From contig ONRS01000031.1 in assembly GCA_900320255.1 (NCBI GenBank), positions 1-41,052 on the forward strand: 41,052 bases of DNA, in the 5' to 3' direction. The position numbers and the translations under genes were made by a program. The DNA is from an uncultured Prevotellaceae bacterium. Its GTDB lineage: Bacteria > Bacteroidota > Bacteroidia > Bacteroidales > Bacteroidaceae. Shown piece after piece: positions 17,354 through 25,079 of this stretch (the stretch's first letter is position 1; each line of letters begins with the position of its first letter). The notes under the pieces are model-generated. The model was not told the DNA's origin. It did not search any database and saw only the letters and a program-made list of their open reading frames with translations.

Positions 17354-18355
17354 ATGAAACAACTACTTTACATATTGAGCGTAGTGTCGGCACTGACGGC
17401 ATGCAAGGGAGCAACAAAACCCGTGGAACAGACCTCACAGCCCGTGGTCAGCATACAGTTTCTGGCTGACTCCGCCTACGCCTTCTGCCAGCAGCAGTGC
17501 GACTTCGGACCCCGTACCATGAACAGCGAGGCCCACCAGCGCTGCGCACAGTGGATTCAGCAGCGCTTCGAGCAGTACGGGTGCACCGTAGAGCTGCAAA
17601 AAGCCGACCTCACGGGCTTCGACGGCACACTGCTGCACGCCACTAACATCATTGCCCGCACACCCTCTGCCCTCGGGCCCGCCAAGCGCGACGCCATACT
17701 CGTATGCGCCCACTGGGACAGCCGTCCCTGGGCCGACAACGACCCCGACGAGGCCAACCGCCGACTGCCCGTCATGGCAGCTAACGACGGAGCCAGCGGC
17801 GTGGGCGTCATGCTCGAGCTGGCACGCCTCATTCAGCAGCACCGCGACAGCCTGAACGTAGATATCGACTTCGTGTGCTTCGATGCCGAGGACTGGGGCA
17901 TCCCCCAGTGGAGCAACGCCCCCGACAACGGCAACTCGTGGGCTCTCGGCTCACAGCACTGGGCAGCCCAGTATGCAGCCCGGAACATGAACCGCTACCG
18001 CTACGGCATACTGCTCGACATGGTGGGCGGACAGGGTGCCCGCTTCTATCAGGAGCAGATGTCAATACAGTACGCCCCCAACATTGTTGACCGCGTGTGG
18101 GTGGCTGCCAAGACGGCCGGCTACGGCAGCCTCTTCCCCGCTGAGGACGGCAACGCCATTACCGACGACCACATACCCGTCAACCAGGTGGCCGGCGTGC
18201 CCTGCATCGACATCATTGCCCACTACCCCGACTGCCGCCAGAGCTCCTTCGGCCCCACGTGGCACACCGTCAGCGACGACATGCAGCACTTAGACAAAGG
18301 CGTGCTCCAGGCCGTAGGGCAAACCCTCGTACAGGTGCTGTTCAGCGAGAAGTGA
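17354..18355 (+). CDS. M28-fold lipoprotein, probable glutaminyl-peptide cyclotransferase
   Basis: This 333-residue protein has a lipobox (ALTACKG) and so is likely a periplasmic or outer-membrane lipoprotein. The M28 zinc-site residues appear in order: His in CAHWDSRPWAD, Asp in MAANDGASGVG, Glu in FDAEDWG, and a late His in PTWHTVSDD. The combination HWDSRPWAD and FDAEDWG is characteristic of the type II glutaminyl cyclases of oral and gut Bacteroidetes, which convert N-terminal Gln of exported proteins to pyroglutamate. Ordinary aminopeptidase activity cannot be excluded from sequence. Its 3' end overlaps the convergent anti-sigma/barrel gene by 14 bases. Confidence 0.82.
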   Translation: MKQLLYILSVVSALTACKGATKPVEQTSQPVVSIQFLADSAYAFCQQQCDFGPRTMNSEAHQRCAQWIQQRFEQYGCTVELQKADLTGFDGTLLHATNIIARTPSALGPAKRDAILVCAHWDSRPWADNDPDEANRRLPVMAANDGASGVGVMLELARLIQQHRDSLNVDIDFVCFDAEDWGIPQWSNAPDNGNSWALGSQHWAAQYAARNMNRYRYGILLDMVGGQGARFYQEQMSIQYAPNIVDRVWVAAKTAGYGSLFPAEDGNAITDDHIPVNQVAGVPCIDIIAHYPDCRQSSFGPTWHTVSDDMQHLDKGVLQAVGQTLVQVLFSEK

Positions 18356-19586
18356 AGTGCTGCAGGTTCAGCCGCACGCCCAGTTGCAGGTTGAAGTTCG
18401 TAGGCTTTTCCTTCCAGTAGTTTTCGAGGTGACTGCCGTTATCGAAATAATGACTAATGCCCGGCTCTGCATAAAGGCTTAGGTTGGGTACAATGTCGTA
18501 AGCAACTCCCACACTTCCACGCACAGACCACTGTAAACGGTCACGCCCTAAAGGCTGAACTACGCCCTCAGTCTCGAAATGTGTTTTGATGTTCCAGTCA
18601 GCTTCAGCCCCAGCCGAGAGATAGGCTTTGAATCTGCCACGACTATACACTTGGTAGGACAAGTTAAGTGGTATGCCTAAATAATGCAGAGTCTGCTTTT
18701 GTCTGATTTCCTGTGTATTTATGATTTGCGAAAAGTCAGACTTCATGTAGGTATAGACAAGACCTGTATTGACGGAAAGGCGCGGCCTCAGCCTGTAACT
18801 GACGCTTAGGCCAACAGAGATTGGCAAATAGTGGTGCTGCCGTTCTTCGTAGCCATTAAGATAGACTTCCTTCTTTTTCATAAGCCTCATGTTGCCGGCA
18901 TCGTAGGTTTGGTTATAGTTTTGTAACAACTCGTCAGCCATCAACACTCCGTTTACTGCACTTTGGTCTGCTAATCCATTAGAAGCGTAAATCCCTATGG
19001 TGGTGAGGGGTGAGGGTTGAGCGTTGAGCGTTGAGCGTCGAGCGTCGAGCGTTGAGCGTTGAGCGTTGAGCGTTGAGGGGTGAGGGGTGAGCGTCGAGGG
19101 GTGAGCGTCGAGCGTTGAGGGGTGAGCGTCGAGCGTTGAGGGGTGAGCGTCGAGCGTTGAGGGTTCTTGCCCCGGCAAGTGTTCCTGCGGGCCGAGCGGA
19201 GCGTCGAGCGAATCTTCGTACCTCGCACCTCGTACCTCGACCTTCGACCTTTGACCTTCGACCTTCGACCTTTGACCTTCGACCTTTGACCTTCGACCTT
19301 CGACCTTTGACCTTTGACCTTCGACCTTCGACCTATGACCTTCTACCGGACGAACGTAAGCAACCTCGGGAGCATCAGAAGCCAGCCACCAATAACTGCC
19401 CCCCAGAACAAGGCAGACTACGGAAGCTGCCGCTATCCAACGGCGCAAAGTCATGAAACGAGCCTTGCGGGGCTGAGGCTGTGCATTAATCGCGGCCTCA
19501 ATGTCACCCCATAAGCCCTCAGGCGCAGCCACCTTGTGCTCCGCCAGCTTGTCGTGCAGTTGTTGTGTCCACTTATCCTGTTTCAT
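18342..19586 (-). CDS. Anti-sigma-like membrane protein fused to beta-barrel, repeat linker
   Basis: This 414-residue protein has three parts. Residues 1-70 are a short cytoplasmic segment (MKQDKWTQQLHDKLAEH onwards) and one transmembrane helix (AAASVVCLVLGGSYWWLA), typical of an anti-sigma partner. Residues about 80-195 consist almost wholly of heptamer-encoded repeats: RSKVEGQ, a GC-rich unit, then STLDAHP/STLNAQR. The rest looks like a small outer-membrane beta-barrel of the porin-family type ending in strands (NFNLQLGVRLNLQHF). Its ATG overlaps the stop of the ECF sigma gene by four bases, a normal sigma/anti-sigma arrangement. If the barrel reaches the outer membrane, the repeat segment would span the periplasm. 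The function is inferred from context. Confidence 0.72.
   Translation of the reverse strand: MKQDKWTQQLHDKLAEHKVAAPEGLWGDIEAAINAQPQPRKARFMTLRRWIAAASVVCLVLGGSYWWLASDAPEVAYVRPVEGHRSKVEGQRSKVEGRRSKVEGQRSKVEGQRSKVEVRGARYEDSLDAPLGPQEHLPGQEPSTLDAHPSTLDAHPSTLDAHPSTLTPHPSTLNAQRSTLDARRSTLNAQPSPLTTIGIYASNGLADQSAVNGVLMADELLQNYNQTYDAGNMRLMKKKEVYLNGYEERQHHYLPISVGLSVSYRLRPRLSVNTGLVYTYMKSDFSQIINTQEIRQKQTLHYLGIPLNLSYQVYSRGRFKAYLSAGAEADWNIKTHFETEGVVQPLGRDRLQWSVRGSVGVAYDIVPNLSLYAEPGISHYFDNGSHLENYWKEKPTNFNLQLGVRLNLQHFTSR
19002..19345 (-). repeat. About 340 bp of mixed heptamer arrays in the anti-sigma/barrel gene
   Basis: In coding order this holds GGTCGAA/GGTCAAA heptamers (RSKVEGQ), two GAGGTAC-type units (EVRGARY), one copy of the 40-bp GC-rich element (19161-19204), then about 18 AACGCTC/GACGCTC heptamers (STLNAQR/STLDAHP). 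It is the largest array in the window and links the membrane helix to the barrel. All units are oriented stop-free for the gene. Confidence 0.95.
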
Positions 19587-20122
19587 GTTTCTTGTTCTTT
19601 TAAGTATTCCCAGATCATTGTTTTCAACATTTTGCGAGCCCTGAAGAAGATAGAGGATGACGTGCTCTCCTTAATGCCGAGCTGTAGACCTATTTCCCTG
19701 TGTGAGCTGTGTTCAAAGACGTAGAGATTCAGCACAACACGGTAGTTGGTTGGCAGCCGGCCTATCATCTCCAACAGCACGTCGGGCGGTACCTCCTCCA
19801 TGTCGGTTTCTTCTTCTGGCTCGTCAGGTATGCTGTCCACCGTCATGAAATGCTCTTGCTGGCGCAGGTAGTCTATGGCACTATTGGCCACGATGCGGCA
19901 TACCCACGACTTCAGCGTCCCTTCACCACGATAGTTAAACTTATCAATAGAGGTCAGAATCTTGACAAAGCTGTCTTGTAAGACGTCACGTGCCACTTCA
20001 TGCTGCGGAATATACCTTAGCGCAACGCCCATGGCATAGTCCGAGTAGCGGTCGTAGAGCCGGTGCAGCGCAGCCCGTTCGCCGTTGTTGATTGCTTCTA
20101 ACAGTTGTCGTTCAGTTTCCAA
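19583..20122 (-). CDS. ECF-type RNA polymerase sigma factor
   Basis: This 179-residue sigma-70-family factor has region 2 at about residues 10-80 (YDRYSDYAMGVALRY and VARDVLQDSFVKI, with the DNA-melting segment WVCRIVANSAIDYLRQ). Region 4 lies at about 120-175 (LPTNYRVVLNLYVFEHSSHR and EIGLQLGIKESTSSSIFFRA, the helix-turn-helix). It should direct transcription in response to a cell-envelope signal relayed by the downstream membrane protein, with which it overlaps by four bases. A lipoprotein gene precedes it by 5 bases. No FecR or SusC gene adjoins, so it is not the classical iron- or glycan-type pair. Confidence 0.93.
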   Translation of the reverse strand: METERQLLEAINNGERAALHRLYDRYSDYAMGVALRYIPQHEVARDVLQDSFVKILTSIDKFNYRGEGTLKSWVCRIVANSAIDYLRQQEHFMTVDSIPDEPEEETDMEEVPPDVLLEMIGRLPTNYRVVLNLYVFEHSSHREIGLQLGIKESTSSSIFFRARKMLKTMIWEYLKEQET

Positions 20123-20127
20123 CGCCC

Positions 20128-20790
20128 TTATCTTATTCGCTCTGTTGTATTATAATATAAGGTAACAGGTGCATCCAGCCTTCGTTCGGTTTTTTCCCGT
20201 GTGTCGCCATCTATGATGACATAGCTACTTATGGGCAAGCCAATAGTCCATTGCTGACTGTCCGTTCTATAGACGGCATTACCTTTTTGTGGAGACAATA
20301 GCACAACCATGTAGTATTTGCCCCCCAGCTCGACATCGAAAGTGGCATTATTGTAGAACTGTTCCCCGCTTTCTACCTTGTTTACGGACGGAGTGAAAGC
20401 CAGAAAAACGGCTTTATCCGAGTATCCCAGTTGCTGCAAATAGAATCGGGATGACATGTTGGCAAAATCAACCGTTGTGTCAAGGTCGGGGAAGCACAGG
20501 CTGATAAGATAGTCTTGGGGCAGCATCACACTCAGATATTCGTTCAGCCAGTCATCCGGCAGTAGCACTTTCAGTTCGTCCCCTACCACCAGGCGTTCTG
20601 TTCCCACCATCTGCTGGTTGACAGTCCACTCCCCGTTGTAAATGCCCTTGCCTATGCTTTTAAGGTCATTACTCTCTATGCCCTCCGAATTCTTAAGAAT
20701 AGCATCATCACCATTAGCATGACAACCCGTCAGCAACACTGCTACCATAGTAGCACCTACTACTAATTTCGTCTTCAAATATTCTCTCAT
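20128..20790 (-). CDS. Lipoprotein of unknown function upstream of ECF sigma
   Basis: This 220-residue protein begins MREYLKTKLVVGATMVAVLLTGCHAN, a clear lipoprotein signal. I do not recognise a family in the mature part; it has alternating strands typical of a small beta-sandwich. The start at 20790 is chosen because it gives the signal peptide; the longer frame is implausible. The gene ends 5 bases before the sigma gene and is probably the first gene of the lipoprotein, sigma, anti-sigma/barrel operon. It could be a sensor or a target in that circuit. Confidence 0.65.
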   Translation of the reverse strand: MREYLKTKLVVGATMVAVLLTGCHANGDDAILKNSEGIESNDLKSIGKGIYNGEWTVNQQMVGTERLVVGDELKVLLPDDWLNEYLSVMLPQDYLISLCFPDLDTTVDFANMSSRFYLQQLGYSDKAVFLAFTPSVNKVESGEQFYNNATFDVELGGKYYMVVLLSPQKGNAVYRTDSQQWTIGLPISSYVIIDGDTREKTERRLDAPVTLYYNTTERIR

Positions 20791-21032
20791 AGCTACTTCT
20801 CCTTTTAGATATAACGGGAAAATACAGAAATCTTGCACTTTCAAGGCTATTTTATTTGCATTTCCCTCTCTCTTCATACGGTTGCAGTTGAATATGGCTT
20901 GGAGAGGAGTGCCGTTTCTCTCGGAGAAAAGAGAAACAATTTTTAAAAAAGACCCTTTTGAAGTGCAGGATTTGGACACTTGCTTCGTTTATAGGGAAAG
21001 TAACGCTTGAAACAATAAACATATTATTCATT
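20791..21032. other. Divergent intergenic region with a small hairpin
   Basis: About 240 bases separate the divergent lipoprotein and VWA genes. GTTTCTCT (20914-20921) and AGAGAAAC (20930-20937) form an 8-bp stem with an 8-base loop. I see no clear TAnnTTTG box for either gene, which would fit dependence on another sigma factor such as the adjacent ECF protein, but that is only an inference. Confidence 0.35.
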
Positions 21033-22538
21033 ATGATGAAAAAGAACATTTTAGTATTCAGCTTAGCCCTGACAGCTCTTTTATTGTCAGGCTGTAAAAC
21101 CAATGACGATGGTGACTATATTAGCAATAACACGTTTCCAACCGGACGTGTTCTCACCAACTCAGCAGTCAGCGGCGACAAGTTTGGCGACTTTACAGAC
21201 AACCCCTTCGTGTCAACCGCCAGTCAGCCAGTCAGTACTTTTTCGGTAGATGCCGACGGAGCCTCGTACGCCATTGTCAGAAAATATCTGCGCAATCAGT
21301 ACACCATTCTTCCATCAATGGTGCGAATTGAGGAATTCCTCAACTATTTTACTTTTAACTACCCTGCTCCTCAAGACGGTCAGGCAGTTGCCATTAATGC
21401 AGAAGTTGGTGCTTGTCCTTGGAATTCGGGCCACTACCTGCTGCGGTTAGGCATAAAGGGCAAAGAACTGACAGACAGCGAAATGCCGCGAGCCAACTTC
21501 GTGTTCCTCATTGATGTTTCTGGTTCCATGCAGTCAAACGACAAACTGCCCATGCTGAAAACAGGACTAATGAATCTGGTAGATTTGCTGAATCCTGACG
21601 ACCGCATATCCATCATCACCTACTCAGGAAGAGTGAAGAAACTCATAGAATCAACTCCAGTGCGCGAAGCAGACAAGATTAAGACTGCCATTCACCAGCT
21701 TAGAGCTTCAGGAAGTACTGATGGAGGCGAGGCACTGAAGATGGCTTACGAAGAAGCCCTGACCAACTATGACCCAACGGCCAATAACCGCATTATCATG
21801 GGAACCGACGGTGATTTCAATGTGGGTGTTACCAATACAGATGCACTGGTTGAAATGGTAGAGACCTATGCCCAAAAGGGCATCTACATGACCTGTTTAG
21901 GCTTTGGACTTGGCAACCTGAACGACAGCATGATGGAAAGAATCAGCAATTCCGGCAATGGAAACTATTACTATATTGACGATGAGGAAGAGCTGGTAAA
22001 GGTCTTTGTTACTGAGCGGGGGCGATTTGTCAGTGTGGCTAACGATGCCAAGTGCCAAGTAACGTTCGACAGCAGAACTGTCAGCCAGTACCGCCTCATT
22101 GGTTATGAAAACCGCGTAATGGAATCTGAAGACTTCGACGACGACCAGAAGGATGCTGGTGAAATAGGTGCCGGGCAGACCATCACCGCACTCTATGAGA
22201 TTGTGCTGGCAGACGGCTATAACAAGACTGACGGCAATGCCCCCTTTGTTACCTTCGACTTCCGCTACAAACAGACATTACAAGATGCCAGCATATCATT
22301 GCAAAAGACGCTGAGCATCTACGACATATTCTACAAAACCACACTTTCCGATGACTTTTACTTTGCTGCTGGCGTGGCAGCGTATGGCATGCTGCTGCGC
22401 CAGTCCCCTTACAAGGGTCAGGCCACACTTGAAATGGCTCGTGAGCTGGTTAGAATAGGTCATTTCTACGACCCTGACGGCAGCCGGACAGGACTGCTCA
22501 ACCTGATGGGAACCCCACCCCGCTACAATGAGAGGTAA
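21033..22538 (+). CDS. YfbK-like von Willebrand factor A domain lipoprotein
   Basis: This 501-residue protein has lipobox LLSGCKTN. The N-terminal conserved block (STFSVDADGASYAIVRKYL and MVRIEEFLNYFTFNYPAP) is the vWF-A N-terminal region of YfbK-type proteins. The VWA domain follows, with an intact metal-ion site DVSGSMQ and downstream TDGDFNVG, then the YfbK C-terminal region. Such proteins sit at the cell envelope and probably bind proteins through the metal site; the exact function is unknown. It is divergent from the sigma operon, and the Met-Met start gives the signal peptide. A strong hairpin follows the stop. Confidence 0.88.
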   Translation: MMKKNILVFSLALTALLLSGCKTNDDGDYISNNTFPTGRVLTNSAVSGDKFGDFTDNPFVSTASQPVSTFSVDADGASYAIVRKYLRNQYTILPSMVRIEEFLNYFTFNYPAPQDGQAVAINAEVGACPWNSGHYLLRLGIKGKELTDSEMPRANFVFLIDVSGSMQSNDKLPMLKTGLMNLVDLLNPDDRISIITYSGRVKKLIESTPVREADKIKTAIHQLRASGSTDGGEALKMAYEEALTNYDPTANNRIIMGTDGDFNVGVTNTDALVEMVETYAQKGIYMTCLGFGLGNLNDSMMERISNSGNGNYYYIDDEEELVKVFVTERGRFVSVANDAKCQVTFDSRTVSQYRLIGYENRVMESEDFDDDQKDAGEIGAGQTITALYEIVLADGYNKTDGNAPFVTFDFRYKQTLQDASISLQKTLSIYDIFYKTTLSDDFYFAAGVAAYGMLLRQSPYKGQATLEMARELVRIGHFYDPDGSRTGLLNLMGTPPRYNER

Positions 22539-22558
22539 TTTCCGTTATTATGCTATTC

Positions 22559-22616
22559 AAAAAAAGGGGAGCTGCAGCTTCTGCTGAGAAAGCGGGCTGC
22601 AGTCCCCCCCTTTTTT
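22559..22616. terminator. Strong bidirectional terminator
   Basis: AAAAAAGGGG-A-GCTGCAG at 22559-22576 pairs with CTGCAG-T-CCCCCCCTTTTTT at 22597-22616. The stem of about 16 bp is bordered by A and T runs, so it can end transcription of both the VWA gene and the convergent GH10 gene. Confidence 0.85.
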
Positions 22617-22617
22617 G

Positions 22618-22656
22618 GGGTTCTTGCCGTGCAAGCGTCCCTGCGGGCCGAGCGGA
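22618..22656 (+). repeat. 40-bp GC-rich element, intergenic copy
   Basis: This stretch (GGTTCTTGCCGTGCAAGCG, then TCCCTGCGGGCCGAGCGGA) is the same element found inside the anti-sigma/barrel, GH35-like and HTCS genes. It is followed by CGTTAACGTT hexamers just before the GH10 stop. It has two small stems, TTGC..GCAA and CCCTGCGGG. Confidence 0.85.
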
Positions 22657-22673
22657 CGTTAACGTTAAAAAAA

Positions 22674-25058
22674 CTACTTCACGGTGTCGCTGACGTTCTG
22701 GCGCTCGTAGTAGGCCTTGTAGTCGTTGCCGCCGTAGCGCAGGCCGAGGTCTTCGCCTGCCAGTGCGTCGGCCACGCCCTTGTAGGCCCACTTGCGCAGG
22801 AAGGAGGCGTCCCAGAGGTTGGGGGTCTGTCCCTTCAGCCAGTACTCGTGCTCGTCGTCAGCATCGGTAAGGCTCCAGATGGTGATGCCGCTCTGCTGGG
22901 CCTCGGGCACGTTGGCAAAGTACGACTCGAAGATGGTGCGGTAGGCATCGGCCTGTGCCTTATACTGGGCTGACGAGGGTGAGCTGGTGCCCAAGGATAC
23001 GTCGAGCTCGGTGACGCGGATGAGCTTGCCGGTGGCGGCCAGCTCCTTGAACTGCTGGTCAACGCGCTGGCGCAGCTCGGCTACGCGGGCGGCGTTGTTG
23101 TCAGCATCGTCGCTGGTGCCGCTGAGCGTGACGTGCATCTGTGTGCCTATGCCGTCAACGATGGGTGAGCCGTTGGCTGCGTCGATGTCCTTGACGAACT
23201 GTATGACGGCGGCCCGCTTGGTGTCGCTCGACTCGAGGTTGTAGTCGTTATAGAAGAGCTTGGTCTCAGCGGGCAGGTACTGACGGGCCAGCTGGAAGGC
23301 CTTGACGGGATAGTCCTTGACGTAATAGCCCCAGTACCAGTGGCCGCCGCCCCAGTTGAGGGTGAGGCCGTCGGCCTCGGTCTCGGTGGGCTCCTCGTCG
23401 TAGTAGGTGACATCCTCGTCGGTCCATGAGCCGCCGAAGACGTTGTCAACGCCACGCACGCGGTTGCCCTGGCCGTCGGTGATGGCCTCGTTGATGACGT
23501 CGTAGGCCACGGGCGTGACACCTTTCTCCTTGAGGTGGTCAGCCATGCCCTTCACCCACGACTCCATGGCACCCAGCAGCAGCTCGCGCTTCTCCTCGGG
23601 CGACTTGAGCACGTAGTAGCTGTTGGCACGGCGCGGAGCCAGACGCGGGGCGCTCTGGTCCTTGGCAGGCCCGAACTTCACGTCGTCAATCCAGTAGGTG
23701 CCGCCCACCTTGCCGAAGTTAATGATGATGCGGTTGGCATCGTCGTAGGCCGGTGTGAACTCGGTCTCGCAGAGCACCCAGTCGGTGCCTATGTTGAAGT
23801 CGGTGTAACCGCCCTGTGAGCCGTAGGTGGTGCTGTTCTGATACTGGAACTGCAGGTAGCCGGCAGCGGTTGACGACTTGGCGTAGAACTGAATGATGTA
23901 CTTCTTCGCGGGGTCGAGCGGCGCATCGAAGGTGTAGGCATTCTGTGCCTCCCACGAGTTGCCGTCGCCGTTGTTCTGGAGCCGGAGCGAGTAAGTGCCG
24001 CCGTGGGCCTCGTCGCTGACGACGGAGGCGTCGGCCTTGTTAGAGCCCCACGAGCCCCAGCCCTGGGTGTCGCCGCTCTCGAAGTCGGTGGCCATCATGA
24101 GTTCCATGGGGTCTTCCTGCTTGGGTCCGAACTCAATGTCGTCAATCCAGTAGGTGCCGCCCACCTTGCCGAAGTTGATGATGATGCGGTTGGCATCGTC
24201 GTAGGCCGGTGTGAAGGAGTGTTCGCAGGTGGTCCAGTCGGTGCCTACGGCGAAGTCGTGGTAACCGCCCTGTGAGCCGTAGGTAGAGCCGTTCTGATAC
24301 TGGAACTGCAGTGAGCCGGCAGCGGTTGACGACTTGGCTTTGAAACGGATGGTGTATTCGGTATCGGGGTCGAGGGGCACGTCGAAGGTGTAGGCAAACT
24401 GTGCCTCCCAGGCATTACCGTCGCCATTATTGCTGAGCACCATGGCGGGCGAGCCGTCGGGGCCTGCGCCGGCAGTAACGTCGGCACCGGCCTTGTTGCT
24501 GCCCCATGAGCCCCAGCCGCCAGAGGTGCCGCCGTTGAAGTCGGAGGCATCGCCGGGCAGCATGTTCTTGATGTCGCTGTCGGACTCCACGACGAGCGTG
24601 GGTGCGATGAGTGACTTCAGGTAGGTCTGGCTCTGCTGTGTGTGCCAGAAGAAGTTGTGACCGTAGAGGGGCATGCCGTCAGCCTGCAGCATGTCGAGCG
24701 AGGCGTCGAGGTTGGCGAAGTTGAGTGCTCCGCTGTTACCCACAATGGCGTCCATCTTCATGGCGTTGCCCCAGGTGACCATCTGGAAGTTGGCCACAGC
24801 CAGCGCGTGGCGTGCGTCCTCGCCCATGTAGATGTCCTTGCCTATTCCTAAGCCGAGCACCATGTTGGGGTGGTTCTCAGCGGCGTATGTCATCAGGTCG
24901 CCGTAGTTGGCCAGCACCTCTTTTACCTCAAGGGGTATCTCGGCGGTGGTAACGCCGAAGTGGCCTTCGGGTGTGCCCCACTCCATGATCTGGTCGTCGC
25001 AACCAGTAAGCAGCATCGCTGATGCCACTACTGGTAATATGATTTTATTCAGTTTCAT
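22674..25058 (-). CDS. GH10 endo-1,4-beta-xylanase lipoprotein with inserted CBM pair
   Basis: This protein of about 794 residues has lipobox LLTGCDD, so it is a surface lipoprotein. The GH10 barrel starts after the signal peptide and contains YGHNFFWHTQQ. It is then interrupted from about residue 160 to 470 by two carbohydrate-binding modules of the CBM4/CBM22 type, and resumes with the acid/base Glu in YDVINEAITDG and the nucleophile Glu in RVTELDVSLG. Xylanases with the GH10 domain split this way are known from Prevotella and Bacteroides xylan loci. The two CBMs are close duplicates of each other. It should cut xylan backbone at the cell surface. The start at 25058 (MKLNK) is preferred; 25070 is possible. 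It is the last gene of the xylan locus. Confidence 0.95.
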   Translation of the reverse strand: MKLNKIILPVVASAMLLTGCDDQIMEWGTPEGHFGVTTAEIPLEVKEVLANYGDLMTYAAENHPNMVLGLGIGKDIYMGEDARHALAVANFQMVTWGNAMKMDAIVGNSGALNFANLDASLDMLQADGMPLYGHNFFWHTQQSQTYLKSLIAPTLVVESDSDIKNMLPGDASDFNGGTSGGWGSWGSNKAGADVTAGAGPDGSPAMVLSNNGDGNAWEAQFAYTFDVPLDPDTEYTIRFKAKSSTAAGSLQFQYQNGSTYGSQGGYHDFAVGTDWTTCEHSFTPAYDDANRIIINFGKVGGTYWIDDIEFGPKQEDPMELMMATDFESGDTQGWGSWGSNKADASVVSDEAHGGTYSLRLQNNGDGNSWEAQNAYTFDAPLDPAKKYIIQFYAKSSTAAGYLQFQYQNSTTYGSQGGYTDFNIGTDWVLCETEFTPAYDDANRIIINFGKVGGTYWIDDVKFGPAKDQSAPRLAPRRANSYYVLKSPEEKRELLLGAMESWVKGMADHLKEKGVTPVAYDVINEAITDGQGNRVRGVDNVFGGSWTDEDVTYYDEEPTETEADGLTLNWGGGHWYWGYYVKDYPVKAFQLARQYLPAETKLFYNDYNLESSDTKRAAVIQFVKDIDAANGSPIVDGIGTQMHVTLSGTSDDADNNAARVAELRQRVDQQFKELAATGKLIRVTELDVSLGTSSPSSAQYKAQADAYRTIFESYFANVPEAQQSGITIWSLTDADDEHEYWLKGQTPNLWDASFLRKWAYKGVADALAGEDLGLRYGGNDYKAYYERQNVSDTVK

Positions 25059-25079
25059 AGCTGTTTGCATTTAGATGGG

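Noticed and set aside
22618..22656. Insertion sequence or integron attachment site
   Set aside because: The 40-bp element has no transposase nearby, no flanking duplication that I can see, and lacks attC core sites; it is better described as a dispersed repeat.
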